This document shows positions 1-8,434 of a stretch of 64,000 bases of DNA, one piece after another. A program made the position numbers and the translations under genes. The stretch is from Vibrio sp. Y2-5 (GTDB lineage: Bacteria > Pseudomonadota > Gammaproteobacteria > Enterobacterales > Vibrionaceae). The notes under the pieces were generated by a model, which did no database searches, was not told the origin of the DNA, and was given only the letters and a program-made list of their open reading frames with translations. The stretch lies in NCBI RefSeq assembly GCF_014596725.1, contig NZ_JACVEG010000004.1, forward strand, positions 186,001-250,000, read 5' to 3'. Numbering within the stretch: position 1 is the first letter of the stretch; every line of letters begins with the position of its first letter.

Positions 1-297
1 CTGCTGCGCAAAATTCACCAGCTCATCACCTTTACTAAAATCGAATCGATCTCGCTGTGGATGAATGTTCACCCATTTCATCTCATTTTCTGGAGTGAGT
101 TGGTTAAATTGACTTGAGAATGTTTTGGCAAAGTTAGGTTCTTTAAGATGACGAGTTTCTAACGCTGCACCGATATGGATATTGGACTGCTCTGCGAGTG
201 ATTTAAGGCTGGGAACTGGAAGTTCAGAAGCATGAACAGCAATTGGAGAAATGAGCGAACAGCTGACAACGAGCAAAGTGGTAATTGGGTGTTTCAT
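1..297 (-). CDS. GH10 endo-1,4-beta-xylanase, N-terminal part (runs off window)
   Basis: The first 99 residues of a secreted protein are present; the rest lies beyond base 1. Residues 1-24 form a Sec-type signal peptide (MKHP, hydrophobic core, cut near VHA-SE). The mature start contains IGAALETRHL followed by LTPENEMKW and a FDFSKGDELVNFA segment, the N-terminal signature of glycoside hydrolase family 10. The family hydrolyses internal beta-1,4-xylosidic bonds; the catalytic glutamates would lie downstream, outside the window. An AAGGA ribosome site precedes ATG 297. The gene follows a carbohydrate ABC transporter operon on the same strand, with an XylR-like regulator beyond it, so export of the enzyme and uptake of xylo-oligosaccharides is the likely combined job. 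The family call rests on motifs only. Confidence 0.8.
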   Translation of the reverse strand, partial: MKHPITTLLVVSCSLISPIAVHASELPVPSLKSLAEQSNIHIGAALETRHLKEPNFAKTFSSQFNQLTPENEMKWVNIHPQRDRFDFSKGDELVNFAQQ

Positions 298-328
298 TCT
301 ATTTTCCTTGAAAAGTATCAAGTGGAAT

Positions 329-377
329 AAAAAGAGAGCTGCTCAAATCGGGGGTCGATAGTGATGAAAGCAGCTCT
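329..377 (-). terminator. Hairpin with T-run between ABC operon and xylanase
   Basis: Nine-base arms AGAGCTGCT (335-343) and AGCAGCTCT (369-377) flank a 25-base loop. Read on the minus strand the stem is followed by C and five T. It sits between the permease stop (384) and the xylanase start (297), so it looks like a leaky terminator or attenuator that would lower xylanase expression relative to the transporter. The large loop makes it weaker than a classical terminator. Confidence 0.45.
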
Positions 378-383
378 GGAAAA

Positions 384-1214
384 TTAGCCCTTAACCGCGC
401 CTGAAGTTAATCCATCGATTAAACGACGCGAGGCAATGACAAACAGGAACAATAGCGGCAGAACGGCGATACTCGCTCCTATAGACACGGCACCCCATGG
501 CACTTGGCCGGTACCTTGCAGCGCACGAAGTGCTAGAGGTACGGTGAACATTTTCATATCGTTCATTACAACCAGTGGTCCCATAAAGTTGTTCCAGGTA
601 CCAATGAAAGTAATCAAACCCAAGGTACCAAATGCTGGAAGAATCAGAGGCACAATAATGCGGTAGTAGATTTTGAACTCACGACAGCCATCCATACGCG
701 CCGCTTCAACAAGCTCTTTCGGAATTGAGCTCGAGATGAACTGACGCATCATAAAGATACCCATTGCCCCACAAGCTGCAGGAACAATCAGTGCTTTGGG
801 ATCATTCATCCAACCCAGTTGCGACATCACCATTGCCGTAGGAATCATGCCAAGAAATGGTGGTATCAACATAGTTCCCATGATCATCACAAACAACGCG
901 TTTTTAAAGCGAAACTCAAACATAGAGAATGCGTAGCCAGCCAGTGAACAAAACAACAAATTCAATGCTGTCACCACAATGGCAATAAACAAGCTCAATG
1001 CAAGGTTGTGCCAAAAGTAAGGCAGATAATCTATGAGCGTGTTGAAATTCGTCACCAAGTAGTCACCAAAGGTAATTGGTGGCGGCACAGATAGAATGCC
1101 CGTATTGGAATGCGACGAGAAAATAAACATAAAGTAAAATGGTGCCAGCATGATAATCGCACCGATAAACACGGTGATGTAAGCTATCAGCTTATCTTTG
1201 CCCATTGATTTCAT
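384..1214 (-). CDS. Carbohydrate ABC transporter permease, MalG-type (CUT1)
   Basis: 276-residue inner-membrane protein with about six hydrophobic segments, the first at residues 12-32. The cytoplasmic EAA loop that contacts the ATPase reads EAARMDGCREFKIYYRI, near residue 168. Length and loop fit the MalG/LacG/UgpE half of a CUT1 sugar importer. Its ATG overlaps the stop of the upstream permease by one base (TAATG), so the two are translationally coupled. It would form the channel with its neighbour, fed by the binding protein at 2254-3495 and powered by the ATPase at 3505-4563. Substrate is inferred as xylo-oligosaccharide from the xylanase and XylR-like neighbours; the sequence itself does not fix it. 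Confidence 0.9.
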   Translation of the reverse strand: MKSMGKDKLIAYITVFIGAIIMLAPFYFMFIFSSHSNTGILSVPPPITFGDYLVTNFNTLIDYLPYFWHNLALSLFIAIVVTALNLLFCSLAGYAFSMFEFRFKNALFVMIMGTMLIPPFLGMIPTAMVMSQLGWMNDPKALIVPAACGAMGIFMMRQFISSSIPKELVEAARMDGCREFKIYYRIIVPLILPAFGTLGLITFIGTWNNFMGPLVVMNDMKMFTVPLALRALQGTGQVPWGAVSIGASIAVLPLLFLFVIASRRLIDGLTSGAVKG

Positions 1215-2188
1215 TAGTCGTTTCTCCCACCTAATAGTTTGCTATTGAGCCACGTTAAACCCGCAATGATCATAAATAGAATCCAGGAAATAGCAGACGC
1301 CGTACCAAAGTCACTCTCTACGAAAGCAGTAATGTACATGTGCATAGCCGCAGTTTTACCCGCTTGCTCAATACCACCTGTACCACCGGTAATAATGAAC
1401 GGTTCTTCAAACAGCTGTAGGTTACCAATGATGGTTAAAGTTACCGCAAAGAACGCCATTGGTTTTAGCATTGGAAGTGTGATGTGCCAGAATTGCTGAT
1501 AGCGGTTTGCACCGTCGATAGTCGCTGCTTCATAAAGATCTTTCGGGATCGTTTGTAACGCAGAAAGATAAAGCACGGTATTCCAACCTACGAAGCGCCA
1601 AAATACGACAAACGAAATCATATCTTTGGTATAAGCAGGACGAGACCAGTCAATATTCTCTGTTGGGAACAACCATGCCAGAACTTTTATATCTGCAATT
1701 GTAAAATTCCCCAATGAAGTAAGCACTTGGTTAATCATGCCGTAATCACGTGAGAATAGCGTGGTAAACACAAGTGAAATCGCCACTGTAGAAGTAATGT
1801 ACGGTACAAAGTAGATGCCAATGACCGTGTTTCTCATGCGTGTAAAACTAGTATGAATAAAGTATGCCAGCGGCAAAGCCACTGCATGCTGAGGAATCCC
1901 CGATTTCAACGCGATAATAAAGGTGTTGTAAATGGAAGATTGGAACCATTCATCCTCAAGTGCGAAAACATAGTTTTCTACCCCAACCCATTCCATTGAA
2001 GCCAATCCGGCTGCAGGCTCCCAATAGTGAAAAGACAGGTATAAAGAGAAAAGAAGCGGGAATAAGCCAAACGCGCCGAAAATAATAAAGAAAGGGCTGA
2101 CATAAAGATATGGCGCTATTTTGTTTCCTTTTCTTAGCCAGAAATTTCTGCGTCTGGAGGCATTAAGTGGACGTGTCATTGTTGTCAT
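1214..2188 (-). CDS. Carbohydrate ABC transporter permease, MalF-type (CUT1)
   Basis: 324-residue membrane protein with a basic N-terminus (ASRRRNFWLRKGNK), a first membrane helix at about residues 28-52, and several more helices. The EAA loop reads EAATIDGANRYQQFWHI near residue 220. It belongs to the MalF/LacF/UgpA family and is the partner of the permease at 384-1214. The ATG at 2188 is chosen because GGAAA lies about 10 bases upstream. The gene lies 65 bases after the binding protein gene, in the order binding protein, MalF-type, MalG-type that is usual for CUT1 operons. Confidence 0.9.
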   Translation of the reverse strand: MTTMTRPLNASRRRNFWLRKGNKIAPYLYVSPFFIIFGAFGLFPLLFSLYLSFHYWEPAAGLASMEWVGVENYVFALEDEWFQSSIYNTFIIALKSGIPQHAVALPLAYFIHTSFTRMRNTVIGIYFVPYITSTVAISLVFTTLFSRDYGMINQVLTSLGNFTIADIKVLAWLFPTENIDWSRPAYTKDMISFVVFWRFVGWNTVLYLSALQTIPKDLYEAATIDGANRYQQFWHITLPMLKPMAFFAVTLTIIGNLQLFEEPFIITGGTGGIEQAGKTAAMHMYITAFVESDFGTASAISWILFMIIAGLTWLNSKLLGGRND

Positions 2189-2253
2189 AGGATTATTTCC
2201 AAAATTGCTATATGACGCGGGGCTACCGATGCAGCCCCGGTTCTAACGATGAA

Positions 2254-3495
2254 TTAACGACGACGAGCACGACGTTTGATTTGTTTCTCTGCATCTGCCA
2301 ATACTTGGTCAATGTTGGCATCTTTCTCTAGAACTTTTTCCAGAGCATCATTCACCACCTGACGCGCAACTTCATCGTAACGGTCAACGGTCAGTGCTGG
2401 AATGTGTTTGGTTGTTTCACGCCAAATTAGACGAGCCTTTTGACCACCTAAGTATGGGATTTCTTGGTTGAAGAAATCATCGTTGTGTGTAGAAACCAGC
2501 ACAGGGAACGCGTTAATTTCTTTAAAGCCAGCTAGCTGAATTTCTTTGTCAGTCGCCATGAACTCGATGAATTTCCAAGCTTCTGCTTTGTGCTGCGCTT
2601 TTTTAGGAATCGCGTAGAATGAACCACCCCAGCTCGCCATAGCGCCATCTGGCAGTTGAGAAGTACGCCATAGGCCAGTCGCATCCGGAGCAATCCAACC
2701 TTGTAGGTGACCGCCGAGCCAAGCCCCCATCATTTGAACAGATACCGCTCCACGACGTAGACTTTCCGTCCATTCGTTTGACCAAGCAGCCACTTTCGCG
2801 TCAATACCTGCATCACGGGCCTTCTTCGCTAAACGGAACGCTTCTTTAAAACGTTCGGAGTTAACAAGGATATTGTGGTCTTTGTCGAAATAGAGCCCCT
2901 CGCCTTCTTTAAGGTTTGAACGAATAACAATGTCTTTAATGTCTACCGCATTAGCGATCAGGTAGTTACCCGTTTTCTCTTTGATCTTAATACCCGCTTT
3001 GATAAAAGAGTCCCAATCTTTTAGTAGCTCTTCTTCTGTAACACCAGACGCGTCTAAAATGTCTTTACGATAAAAGGTTGCACCCGGACCGATGTCCGCA
3101 GGAATTGCTGAAAGAACACCGTCAGAGTTGGTTGCTTGTGCAACAGAGTAAGGCACCAATTTATCGGTAAATGCACCGGCTCCATAAGGCGACATGTCAT
3201 CCAGACCGCCGCTCTCAATAAACTGACCCACATAGCTGTATTCGATACCCATCACATCTGGAAGGTTCGCGCCAGTTGCAAGTGCAGTTGTCATCGCATT
3301 GTGATGGTCCGCATAAGCGAGAGTGACAACTTTAACCTTGATATCAGGGTATTTTTTTTCAAACATTGGTACCGCAATTTCTGCCACTTGGTTGAAATTG
3401 GGGAAAGAAGCAACCGTAATCTCAGTGGGTGCAGCAAACGCTGACACTGAAAAAACAGACGCTGCTATAGCAGAAGCAATGATGTTCTTTTTCAT
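2254..3495 (-). CDS. Periplasmic sugar-binding protein of CUT1 ABC transporter
   Basis: 413 residues with a clear Sec signal peptide (MKKN, hydrophobic stretch, cut after AFA near residue 22). The mature protein has the family 1 extracellular binding protein pattern: a first beta strand ITVASFPNF, PDIKVKVVTL, and the conserved LPDVMGIEY and WGGSFYAIPKKA segments. It would capture an oligosaccharide in the periplasm and deliver it to the MalF/MalG-type pair downstream. The C-terminus is unusual: the last ten residues are KQIKRRARRR, strongly basic and atypical for this family. It lies 9 bases after the ATPase gene, so the ATPase leads the operon. Confidence 0.9.
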   Translation of the reverse strand: MKKNIIASAIAASVFSVSAFAAPTEITVASFPNFNQVAEIAVPMFEKKYPDIKVKVVTLAYADHHNAMTTALATGANLPDVMGIEYSYVGQFIESGGLDDMSPYGAGAFTDKLVPYSVAQATNSDGVLSAIPADIGPGATFYRKDILDASGVTEEELLKDWDSFIKAGIKIKEKTGNYLIANAVDIKDIVIRSNLKEGEGLYFDKDHNILVNSERFKEAFRLAKKARDAGIDAKVAAWSNEWTESLRRGAVSVQMMGAWLGGHLQGWIAPDATGLWRTSQLPDGAMASWGGSFYAIPKKAQHKAEAWKFIEFMATDKEIQLAGFKEINAFPVLVSTHNDDFFNQEIPYLGGQKARLIWRETTKHIPALTVDRYDEVARQVVNDALEKVLEKDANIDQVLADAEKQIKRRARRR

Positions 3496-3504
3496 AATTT
3501 TTCC

Positions 3505-4563
3505 TTATTGGATTATGACCTTGTCGTTTTTATCAAACACATGAACCTTGTTTTTATCGAAATAGAGTTCAAATTTGTCGTGAATCTTTTCATCGGTATA
3601 AGGCACTTCAGCAATGATTCTCTTATTGCCAAATAAACATTCGATATGCTTTACCGCGCCCATTAACTCAACCTGTTTGAGTTGAACCGTTATAGAGGCA
3701 AGATTTTCAGTTTCTATATTTGTTGGAGACAGATGGAAATCTTGGGCTCGGATACCTACCGATAAAGGTTTTACGTCACCAACCCGTTCGATTGTCGATT
3801 GGAAAATAAAGGGTCTTACCGCGTCACCGAGGTTTTCCAAGATGTTCATCTCAGGGGAGCCAATAAACTTGGCAACAAATTTACTATTTGGATGGTTATA
3901 GATTTCTTTTGGAGAGCCGATCTGTTCAATCACACCGTTATTGAGAATGGCGATACGATCCGCTAGGGTCATCGCTTCAATTTGGTCATGTGTCACGTAT
4001 ACCACGGTTGTTTTCGTGCGTTTGTGCAACAGTTTGATTTCTGAACGCATCTGACCACGAAGCTTAGCGTCTAGGTTAGAAAGAGGTTCATCAAATAGAA
4101 ACACATCTGGGCTGCGAACCATTGCGCGCCCCATAGCAACGCGCTGGCGTTGCCCGCCTGAAAGTTCTTTAGGTTTACGTGATAACAGTGGAGTCAGTTC
4201 TAAAACCTCTGCGATTTCAGAAACCATACGCTTACGTTTTACTTTATCGAAGCCCAAGTTTTCGAGAGCGAATGCCATGTTCTCTTCCACCGTCATATGT
4301 GGATAAAGCGCGTAGCTCTGAAACACCATTGCGATGTTACGTTCAATAGGGTGAAGTTCGTTGATCACTTCATTTTCAATACAAATTTCACCATCGGTTA
4401 TGTCTTCCAGACCAGCCAACATGCGCAGGGTTGTTGACTTACCGCAGCCTGATGGTCCCAATAAGACAATAAATTCACCATGTTGAATATTAAGATTGAT
4501 ACCTTTAACAACCTCTGTATCACCATAGTTCTTAATCAAGTTTCGAAATTGAACTGATGCCAT
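3505..4563 (-). CDS. ABC transporter ATPase, MalK/UgpC/MsmX type
   Basis: About 352 residues from ATG 4563 (MASVQFRN), chosen over an upstream in-frame start at 4638 because the fold and family begin here and GGTGGGA precedes this codon. It carries Walker [11 protein letters not shown], signature [14 protein letters not shown], Walker [17 protein letters not shown] and H-loop [12 protein letters not shown], followed by a C-terminal TOBE-like regulatory domain. It energises the CUT1 importer encoded just downstream. A paralogue at 5954-7030 has the same motifs, so the locus has two candidate ATPases for one permease pair. Confidence 0.92.
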   Translation of the reverse strand: MASVQFRNLIKNYGDTEVVKGINLNIQHGEFIVLLGPSGCGKSTTLRMLAGLEDITDGEICIENEVINELHPIERNIAMVFQSYALYPHMTVEENMAFALENLGFDKVKRKRMVSEIAEVLELTPLLSRKPKELSGGQRQRVAMGRAMVRSPDVFLFDEPLSNLDAKLRGQMRSEIKLLHKRTKTTVVYVTHDQIEAMTLADRIAILNNGVIEQIGSPKEIYNHPNSKFVAKFIGSPEMNILENLGDAVRPFIFQSTIERVGDVKPLSVGIRAQDFHLSPTNIETENLASITVQLKQVELMGAVKHIECLFGNKRIIAEVPYTDEKIHDKFELYFDKNKVHVFDKNDKVIIQ

Positions 4564-4702
4564 GTTCCCACCAAAATATGTAATTAATAGCTTTCTTAAC
4601 AACATATTATTCAGGTCGCTGATAGTAACAATTACCAATATTTGAAATTGTAATTACGATATTTCCTAATTGTGATAAGAGTCTTCAGAAAGGGTATTCC
4701 AC

Positions 4703-4713
4703 GAAACTGTTTC
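4703..4713. promoter_or_regulatory. Short palindrome upstream of sugar ABC operon (possible operator)
   Basis: GAAACTGTTTC has five-base perfect arms around one base and lies about 140 bases upstream of the ATPase ATG at 4563, within the only intergenic region that can hold the operon promoter. It may be an operator. Which regulator would bind is not known, and a short palindrome in AT-rich DNA can arise by chance. Confidence 0.25.
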
Positions 4714-4760
4714 ATGAATTTTAAGTAAGAATCATCATTTATTTATGGCGTATATCACAT

Positions 4761-4793
4761 AAAAAAACCAAGTAATAATACTTGGTTTTTTTT
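4761..4793 (-). terminator. Bidirectional terminator after XylR-like gene
   Basis: A-rich arm ending in CCAAGTA, loop ATAA, then TACTTGG and a run of eight T. The reverse strand also has a long T-run, so it can stop transcription both ways. It separates the regulator gene (ends 4807) from the downstream ABC operon, which therefore needs its own promoter. Confidence 0.8.
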
Positions 4794-4806
4794 AGTTTAT
4801 TTCCCA

Positions 4807-5904
4807 CTACTCTGCTGCGCTTTTCCGATACTCAAACGGGGTATAGCCAAAGCACTTTCGGTATAGCTGGTTGAGATAATTTTGCCCCAAGTAACCACAA
4901 CGTCTTGCTATGCTGTCCACTGGAAGAGATGTCTCTCGGAGTAGTTGCTTAGACTTGTCTAGACGCAAATTTGAAAGGTATTGATGCACAGTTTCCCCTT
5001 TCAAATCTATAAATTTTTTATCAAGTGTTTTTCTTGAAACCTTACAATAATCAGCTATTTGCATAACACGAATGTTGCGACTATAGTGCTTGTGAATGTA
5101 GAGAAGAGCGCTATTGACCACACTATCTGACTCAATGGCTGATTTTGCCGAACTATCAACATAGAGCTGTTTAGCTTTATAGCTTTGCTGTTTGCTTGAA
5201 GGTCGAGGATTGAGAAGAAGTTCGATGCACTCTCTTCCCAATTGTTTAGGATTTAAATCAATAGAGCTAATGGGTATTGGCGATATATCTCGCTCCAACT
5301 CGTCATAATCCGTTCCAATTATCGATACTTTATCCGGTACTGGAATATTATTCTCTATACAGTAACGTATAAACTTTCTGGCTGATCGATCTGTTGTACA
5401 AAACACACCGATTCTATTTTCTGAAGTTGTAATAGCTTCAATGGCATTAGAGTAATAACTGCATCCTAGTTTTAAAGCGAGTGAAGAGAAGCTATTTTTT
5501 CTTTCCGTAGCCCAAGACTGATAATAATCACCCAAGTCGGAATACACCGATACATGACGAATACCATCATTTATAAAATGTCCTAACGCAATATCTGCGA
5601 CATACTGGTTGTCATTATAAATACACAGCACTCCATCTGGAGCATGTTCAACCCGTGCGTTGGAGAAAACCAGCTTTTTACCTGACAATTGTGAAATAAG
5701 ATTGTCACAGCCACCTTTATCAAAGTCAGCTATCACATAGTTCCACTTTCTAGACAATAAATAGGTCGCATTTTCTATCGCATCTATATGAATATTAATA
5801 TTCATATTTAATTCGTCGAGCTTAGACTTTACTCCTTTTAGTAACTCGCGATCATAGTGAATCATGGTATCGATAAGTAGCAGTAACTCCACACGAACCT
5901 CCAT
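4807..5904 (-). CDS. XylR-like AraC-family regulator with sugar-sensing domain
   Basis: 365 residues in two parts. Residues 1-250 resemble the LacI/periplasmic-binding-protein fold used as sensor by XylR (LLLLIDTMIHYDRELLKGV at the start, later a GVFCTTDRSARKFI segment and VSIIGTDYDELE). Residues 262-365 form an AraC-type double helix-turn-helix ending in GYLGQNYLNQLYRKCFGYTPFEYRK. This domain order is that of E. coli XylR, the D-xylose-responsive activator (392 residues). It lies 49 bases after the second ATPase gene and probably shares its transcript. The likely targets are the ABC operon and xylanase. The ligand could be xylose or an oligomer; this is not shown by sequence. Confidence 0.8.
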   Translation of the reverse strand: MEVRVELLLLIDTMIHYDRELLKGVKSKLDELNMNINIHIDAIENATYLLSRKWNYVIADFDKGGCDNLISQLSGKKLVFSNARVEHAPDGVLCIYNDNQYVADIALGHFINDGIRHVSVYSDLGDYYQSWATERKNSFSSLALKLGCSYYSNAIEAITTSENRIGVFCTTDRSARKFIRYCIENNIPVPDKVSIIGTDYDELERDISPIPISSIDLNPKQLGRECIELLLNPRPSSKQQSYKAKQLYVDSSAKSAIESDSVVNSALLYIHKHYSRNIRVMQIADYCKVSRKTLDKKFIDLKGETVHQYLSNLRLDKSKQLLRETSLPVDSIARRCGYLGQNYLNQLYRKCFGYTPFEYRKSAAE

Positions 5905-5953
5905 AATATAAACAAGGTTGCCAAAGATTAAACATCTATAGCAACCTTCTCAC

Positions 5954-7030
5954 TTAGATAATATGACCAGATTGATTAAATACATGGCAGCAGTTTGGGT
6001 CAAAGAATAAGTTCATTGACGTTTTTCCATTCAGGTCTAAATCGGCTTCAACTTCAGCCACTAATTTTTGCTGTGCCATTGCCGCATTAATTTGTTGTGT
6101 GCTACCGAGTAATTCGCTGTTCATTACAGAAACATGCAGGCCTATGCTGCCTTCACCTTGACTGGCGTGAATATCCGTCGGACGAATACCCAAAGTAACG
6201 CTTTCTCCATCCATAGCGTCGTCGAAAGACTTACCTAAATCGACTTTTTGATCACCCAATACAACATGCCAGCTATTAGAGTCACGTTGTAATTTGCCTT
6301 CCATCATATTCATTGTCGGAGTACCAATAAAACTCGCAACAAATTGACTTGCTGGTTTATGGTACACCTCATAAGGCGTACCAACTTGCTCAATTTCACC
6401 ATCGCGTAAAATAACGACTCGGTCTGCAAGGGTCATCGCTTCAACCTGGTCATGGGTTACATAAACCGTTGTTTTTGAATATTTATTATGTAAACTCTTA
6501 ATTTCCCTACGCATTGAGTTTCGCAGTTTAGCATCCAAATTGGACAGCGGCTCATCGAACAAAAACACGTTTGGCGTACGAACCATAGCTCTTCCCATGG
6601 CTACCCTTTGGCGTTGACCACCGGAAAGCGCCCTCGGTTTACGTTTTAGCAACGGAGTCAGTTGGAGCATTTCCGCGATTCGATTGACCTCTTTCTCAAT
6701 CTCAGCTTTTTTCTTGCCTTCCATTTTTAGTGAGAAGCCGATGTTTTCAGCAACGGTCATGTGTGGGTAAAGGGCGTAGCTCTGGAATACCATCGCAATA
6801 TTACGTTCTTTCGGATTGAGGTCATTGACTACGACACCATCAATGAGAATCTCTCCGGAGCTGATATCTTCCAGACCAGATAGCATACGAAGAGTGGTTG
6901 ATTTCCCGCAGCCTGAAGGGCCTAAAAACACAACGAACTCGCCGCTCTCAATCTCCAAGTTGATATCCTTAACAATATGCGTATTGCCAGAATAAACCTT
7001 GTTCACATTTTTAAAAGTTACCGAAGCCAT
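5954..7030 (-). CDS. ABC transporter ATPase, MalK/UgpC type (second copy)
   Basis: 358 residues from ATG 7030 (MASVTFKN), preferred over 7057 because the ABC fold starts here and GGGAA precedes it. Walker [11 protein letters not shown], signature [14 protein letters not shown], Walker [17 protein letters not shown] and H-loop VYVTHDQVEAMT are all intact, with a C-terminal OB/TOBE-like domain. It has no permease of its own here and is transcribed with the XylR-like gene. Such unattached MsmX-type ATPases can serve several CUT1 importers; here it may be a shared or condition-specific motor. It is clearly a paralogue of the ATPase at 3505-4563. Confidence 0.9.
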   Translation of the reverse strand: MASVTFKNVNKVYSGNTHIVKDINLEIESGEFVVFLGPSGCGKSTTLRMLSGLEDISSGEILIDGVVVNDLNPKERNIAMVFQSYALYPHMTVAENIGFSLKMEGKKKAEIEKEVNRIAEMLQLTPLLKRKPRALSGGQRQRVAMGRAMVRTPNVFLFDEPLSNLDAKLRNSMRREIKSLHNKYSKTTVYVTHDQVEAMTLADRVVILRDGEIEQVGTPYEVYHKPASQFVASFIGTPTMNMMEGKLQRDSNSWHVVLGDQKVDLGKSFDDAMDGESVTLGIRPTDIHASQGEGSIGLHVSVMNSELLGSTQQINAAMAQQKLVAEVEADLDLNGKTSMNLFFDPNCCHVFNQSGHII

Positions 7031-7556
7031 CTTTATTCCCAATATGATTTCTAACATTAACAGTCATTCTTGCCATGTTAAATTTTTTCGCCAATTACCT
7101 TTTTTCTTAATCGAGTTTTTATATTTCACGATTGAGCCTTGGATCACGCATAAAAAGCCAACCCGCGGAAATCTCAATTTTTCAGCAGGTATAGACCTCA
7201 CACTTTTCCATCCCATTTAAATATTAAAATAACGACTTAACCCTGAACAAATAATAAATTTGCTGTTCAAGCCAGTCATTTAATCTGCTTAATTAATCAA
7301 ACATTAAATGTTATTTTTTAAATATTTACGTTTTGAAATGAGAAGTTATTCTTCAAACATCATAATAAAATGTCTTAAAGTTAGATATTTTTAGCCGTCT
7401 TAGGCTAGCTATCAGCACGAGTTCATAACAGTTTACTTTTTATTCTGTTATATTTTAAACGTTAGCGTCTGTATCTTTTCACACTAATCGGCTTGAGTAA
7501 GATACGCTTATCCTGAAGTCATCGTGACTCTTTGTTCATTTCTCACTGTTGAAACT
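7031..7556. other. Divergent intergenic region, AT-rich
   Basis: This 526-base gap separates the second ATPase (minus) from the Nudix gene (plus) and must contain both promoters. It is rich in A/T runs around 7240-7340. I see no convincing operator, riboswitch or repeat. Short reading frames here have no ribosome site or recognisable product. Confidence 0.5.
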
Positions 7557-8051
7557 ATGAAAGAAAAACACTGTAAAGATTGCGGCGCATTGCTCGTCGA
7601 AAAAACCTGCGTCAACGAAGGGGTTGTACCTTTCTGTTGTCACTGTAATCAATACCGTTTTCCGGCATTTAACACCGCTATCAGCGCCATCATTTTAAGC
7701 CCTGATCAAACTAAAATTTTGCTGATACAGCAATATGGCAGCAAGGACAATATTCTGGTTGCAGGGTATGTCGCTCTAGGTGACAACCTAGAATCAACCT
7801 TGAACAGAGAAATTCAAGAAGAAGTTGGACTATCTGTCCACAGCTCCCGTTACATGAGTAGTGAGTTTCATTCGGGCTCAAATACCCTAATGTGCAACTA
7901 CCTCTGTGTTGCTAGCTCTGAAGACTTATCGGGCACAAATCACGAAATTGATCATGCTGCATGGTTTTCTTTTGATAACGCTGTGAGTGAAATTAAACAA
8001 GGTAGCCTGGCAGAAACGTTTTTGCTGAGAGCCATAGAGTCCCTTAAATAG
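7557..8051 (+). CDS. Nudix hydrolase with N-terminal zinc ribbon
   Basis: 164 residues from ATG 7557 (MKEKHCKDCG). A GTG at 7524 would add 11 residues; neither start has a strong ribosome site. Cysteines in CKDCG and FCCHC form a likely zinc ribbon like that of NADH diphosphatase NudC. A Nudix box follows: GYVALGDNLESTLNREIQEE, then VGL. It matches GX5EX7REUXEEXGU except that the first glutamate is aspartate. The family cleaves nucleoside diphosphates linked to another moiety. It is much shorter than NudC (about 260 residues) because the NudC N-terminal domain is absent. Substrate unknown. Confidence 0.8.
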   Translation: MKEKHCKDCGALLVEKTCVNEGVVPFCCHCNQYRFPAFNTAISAIILSPDQTKILLIQQYGSKDNILVAGYVALGDNLESTLNREIQEEVGLSVHSSRYMSSEFHSGSNTLMCNYLCVASSEDLSGTNHEIDHAAWFSFDNAVSEIKQGSLAETFLLRAIESLK

Positions 8052-8140
8052 GTTTACATAACCTTTCCTTGCCAATACTCTTCTGCTGAATCGTTTTAGA
8101 GTAGACAGCCTACAACAATAGATTGGCTAAACTGTGAGTT

Positions 8141-8434
8141 ATGAAATCAGATAAGCAAACACATTTCGTTTTAGATCGCCAAGCTAAACGAGAAGCCCTA
8201 TGGGCAATCCTTCTCGCTTTAGGGTATTTTTTCTGGTGGTTCTTTAGCGCCTACATTGTTGCCGCGCCAGTAGATGAACAACAATTACCTCCATTATTTT
8301 GGGGCATGCCTTTATGGTTCCTGTTGTCCTGCGTCGTTGGACCTGTCGTTTTTACTCTGCTTTGCGCACTCATGGTGAAATATCTTTATAACGATATTGA
8401 CCTCGATAGCTATGATGAAGACCAGTATGAATAG
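8141..8434 (+). CDS. yhdT: YhdT family membrane protein
   Basis: 97 residues with two membrane helices (about residues 19-41 and 53-82) and an acidic tail (DIDLDSYDEDQYE). It matches the small YhdT family (DUF997), which in enterobacteria is encoded directly upstream of panF, exactly as here. Its last 8 bases overlap the start of panF, indicating translational coupling. Its role is not known; an accessory function for PanF is an inference from the constant pairing. Confidence 0.85.
   Translation: MKSDKQTHFVLDRQAKREALWAILLALGYFFWWFFSAYIVAAPVDEQQLPPLFWGMPLWFLLSCVVGPVVFTLLCALMVKYLYNDIDLDSYDEDQYE

Noticed and set aside
4744..4760. CRP-like sequence upstream of the sugar ABC operon
   Set aside because: Only one half-site (TCACA) is good; the other has about three of five matches, and it lies almost in the neighbouring terminator.
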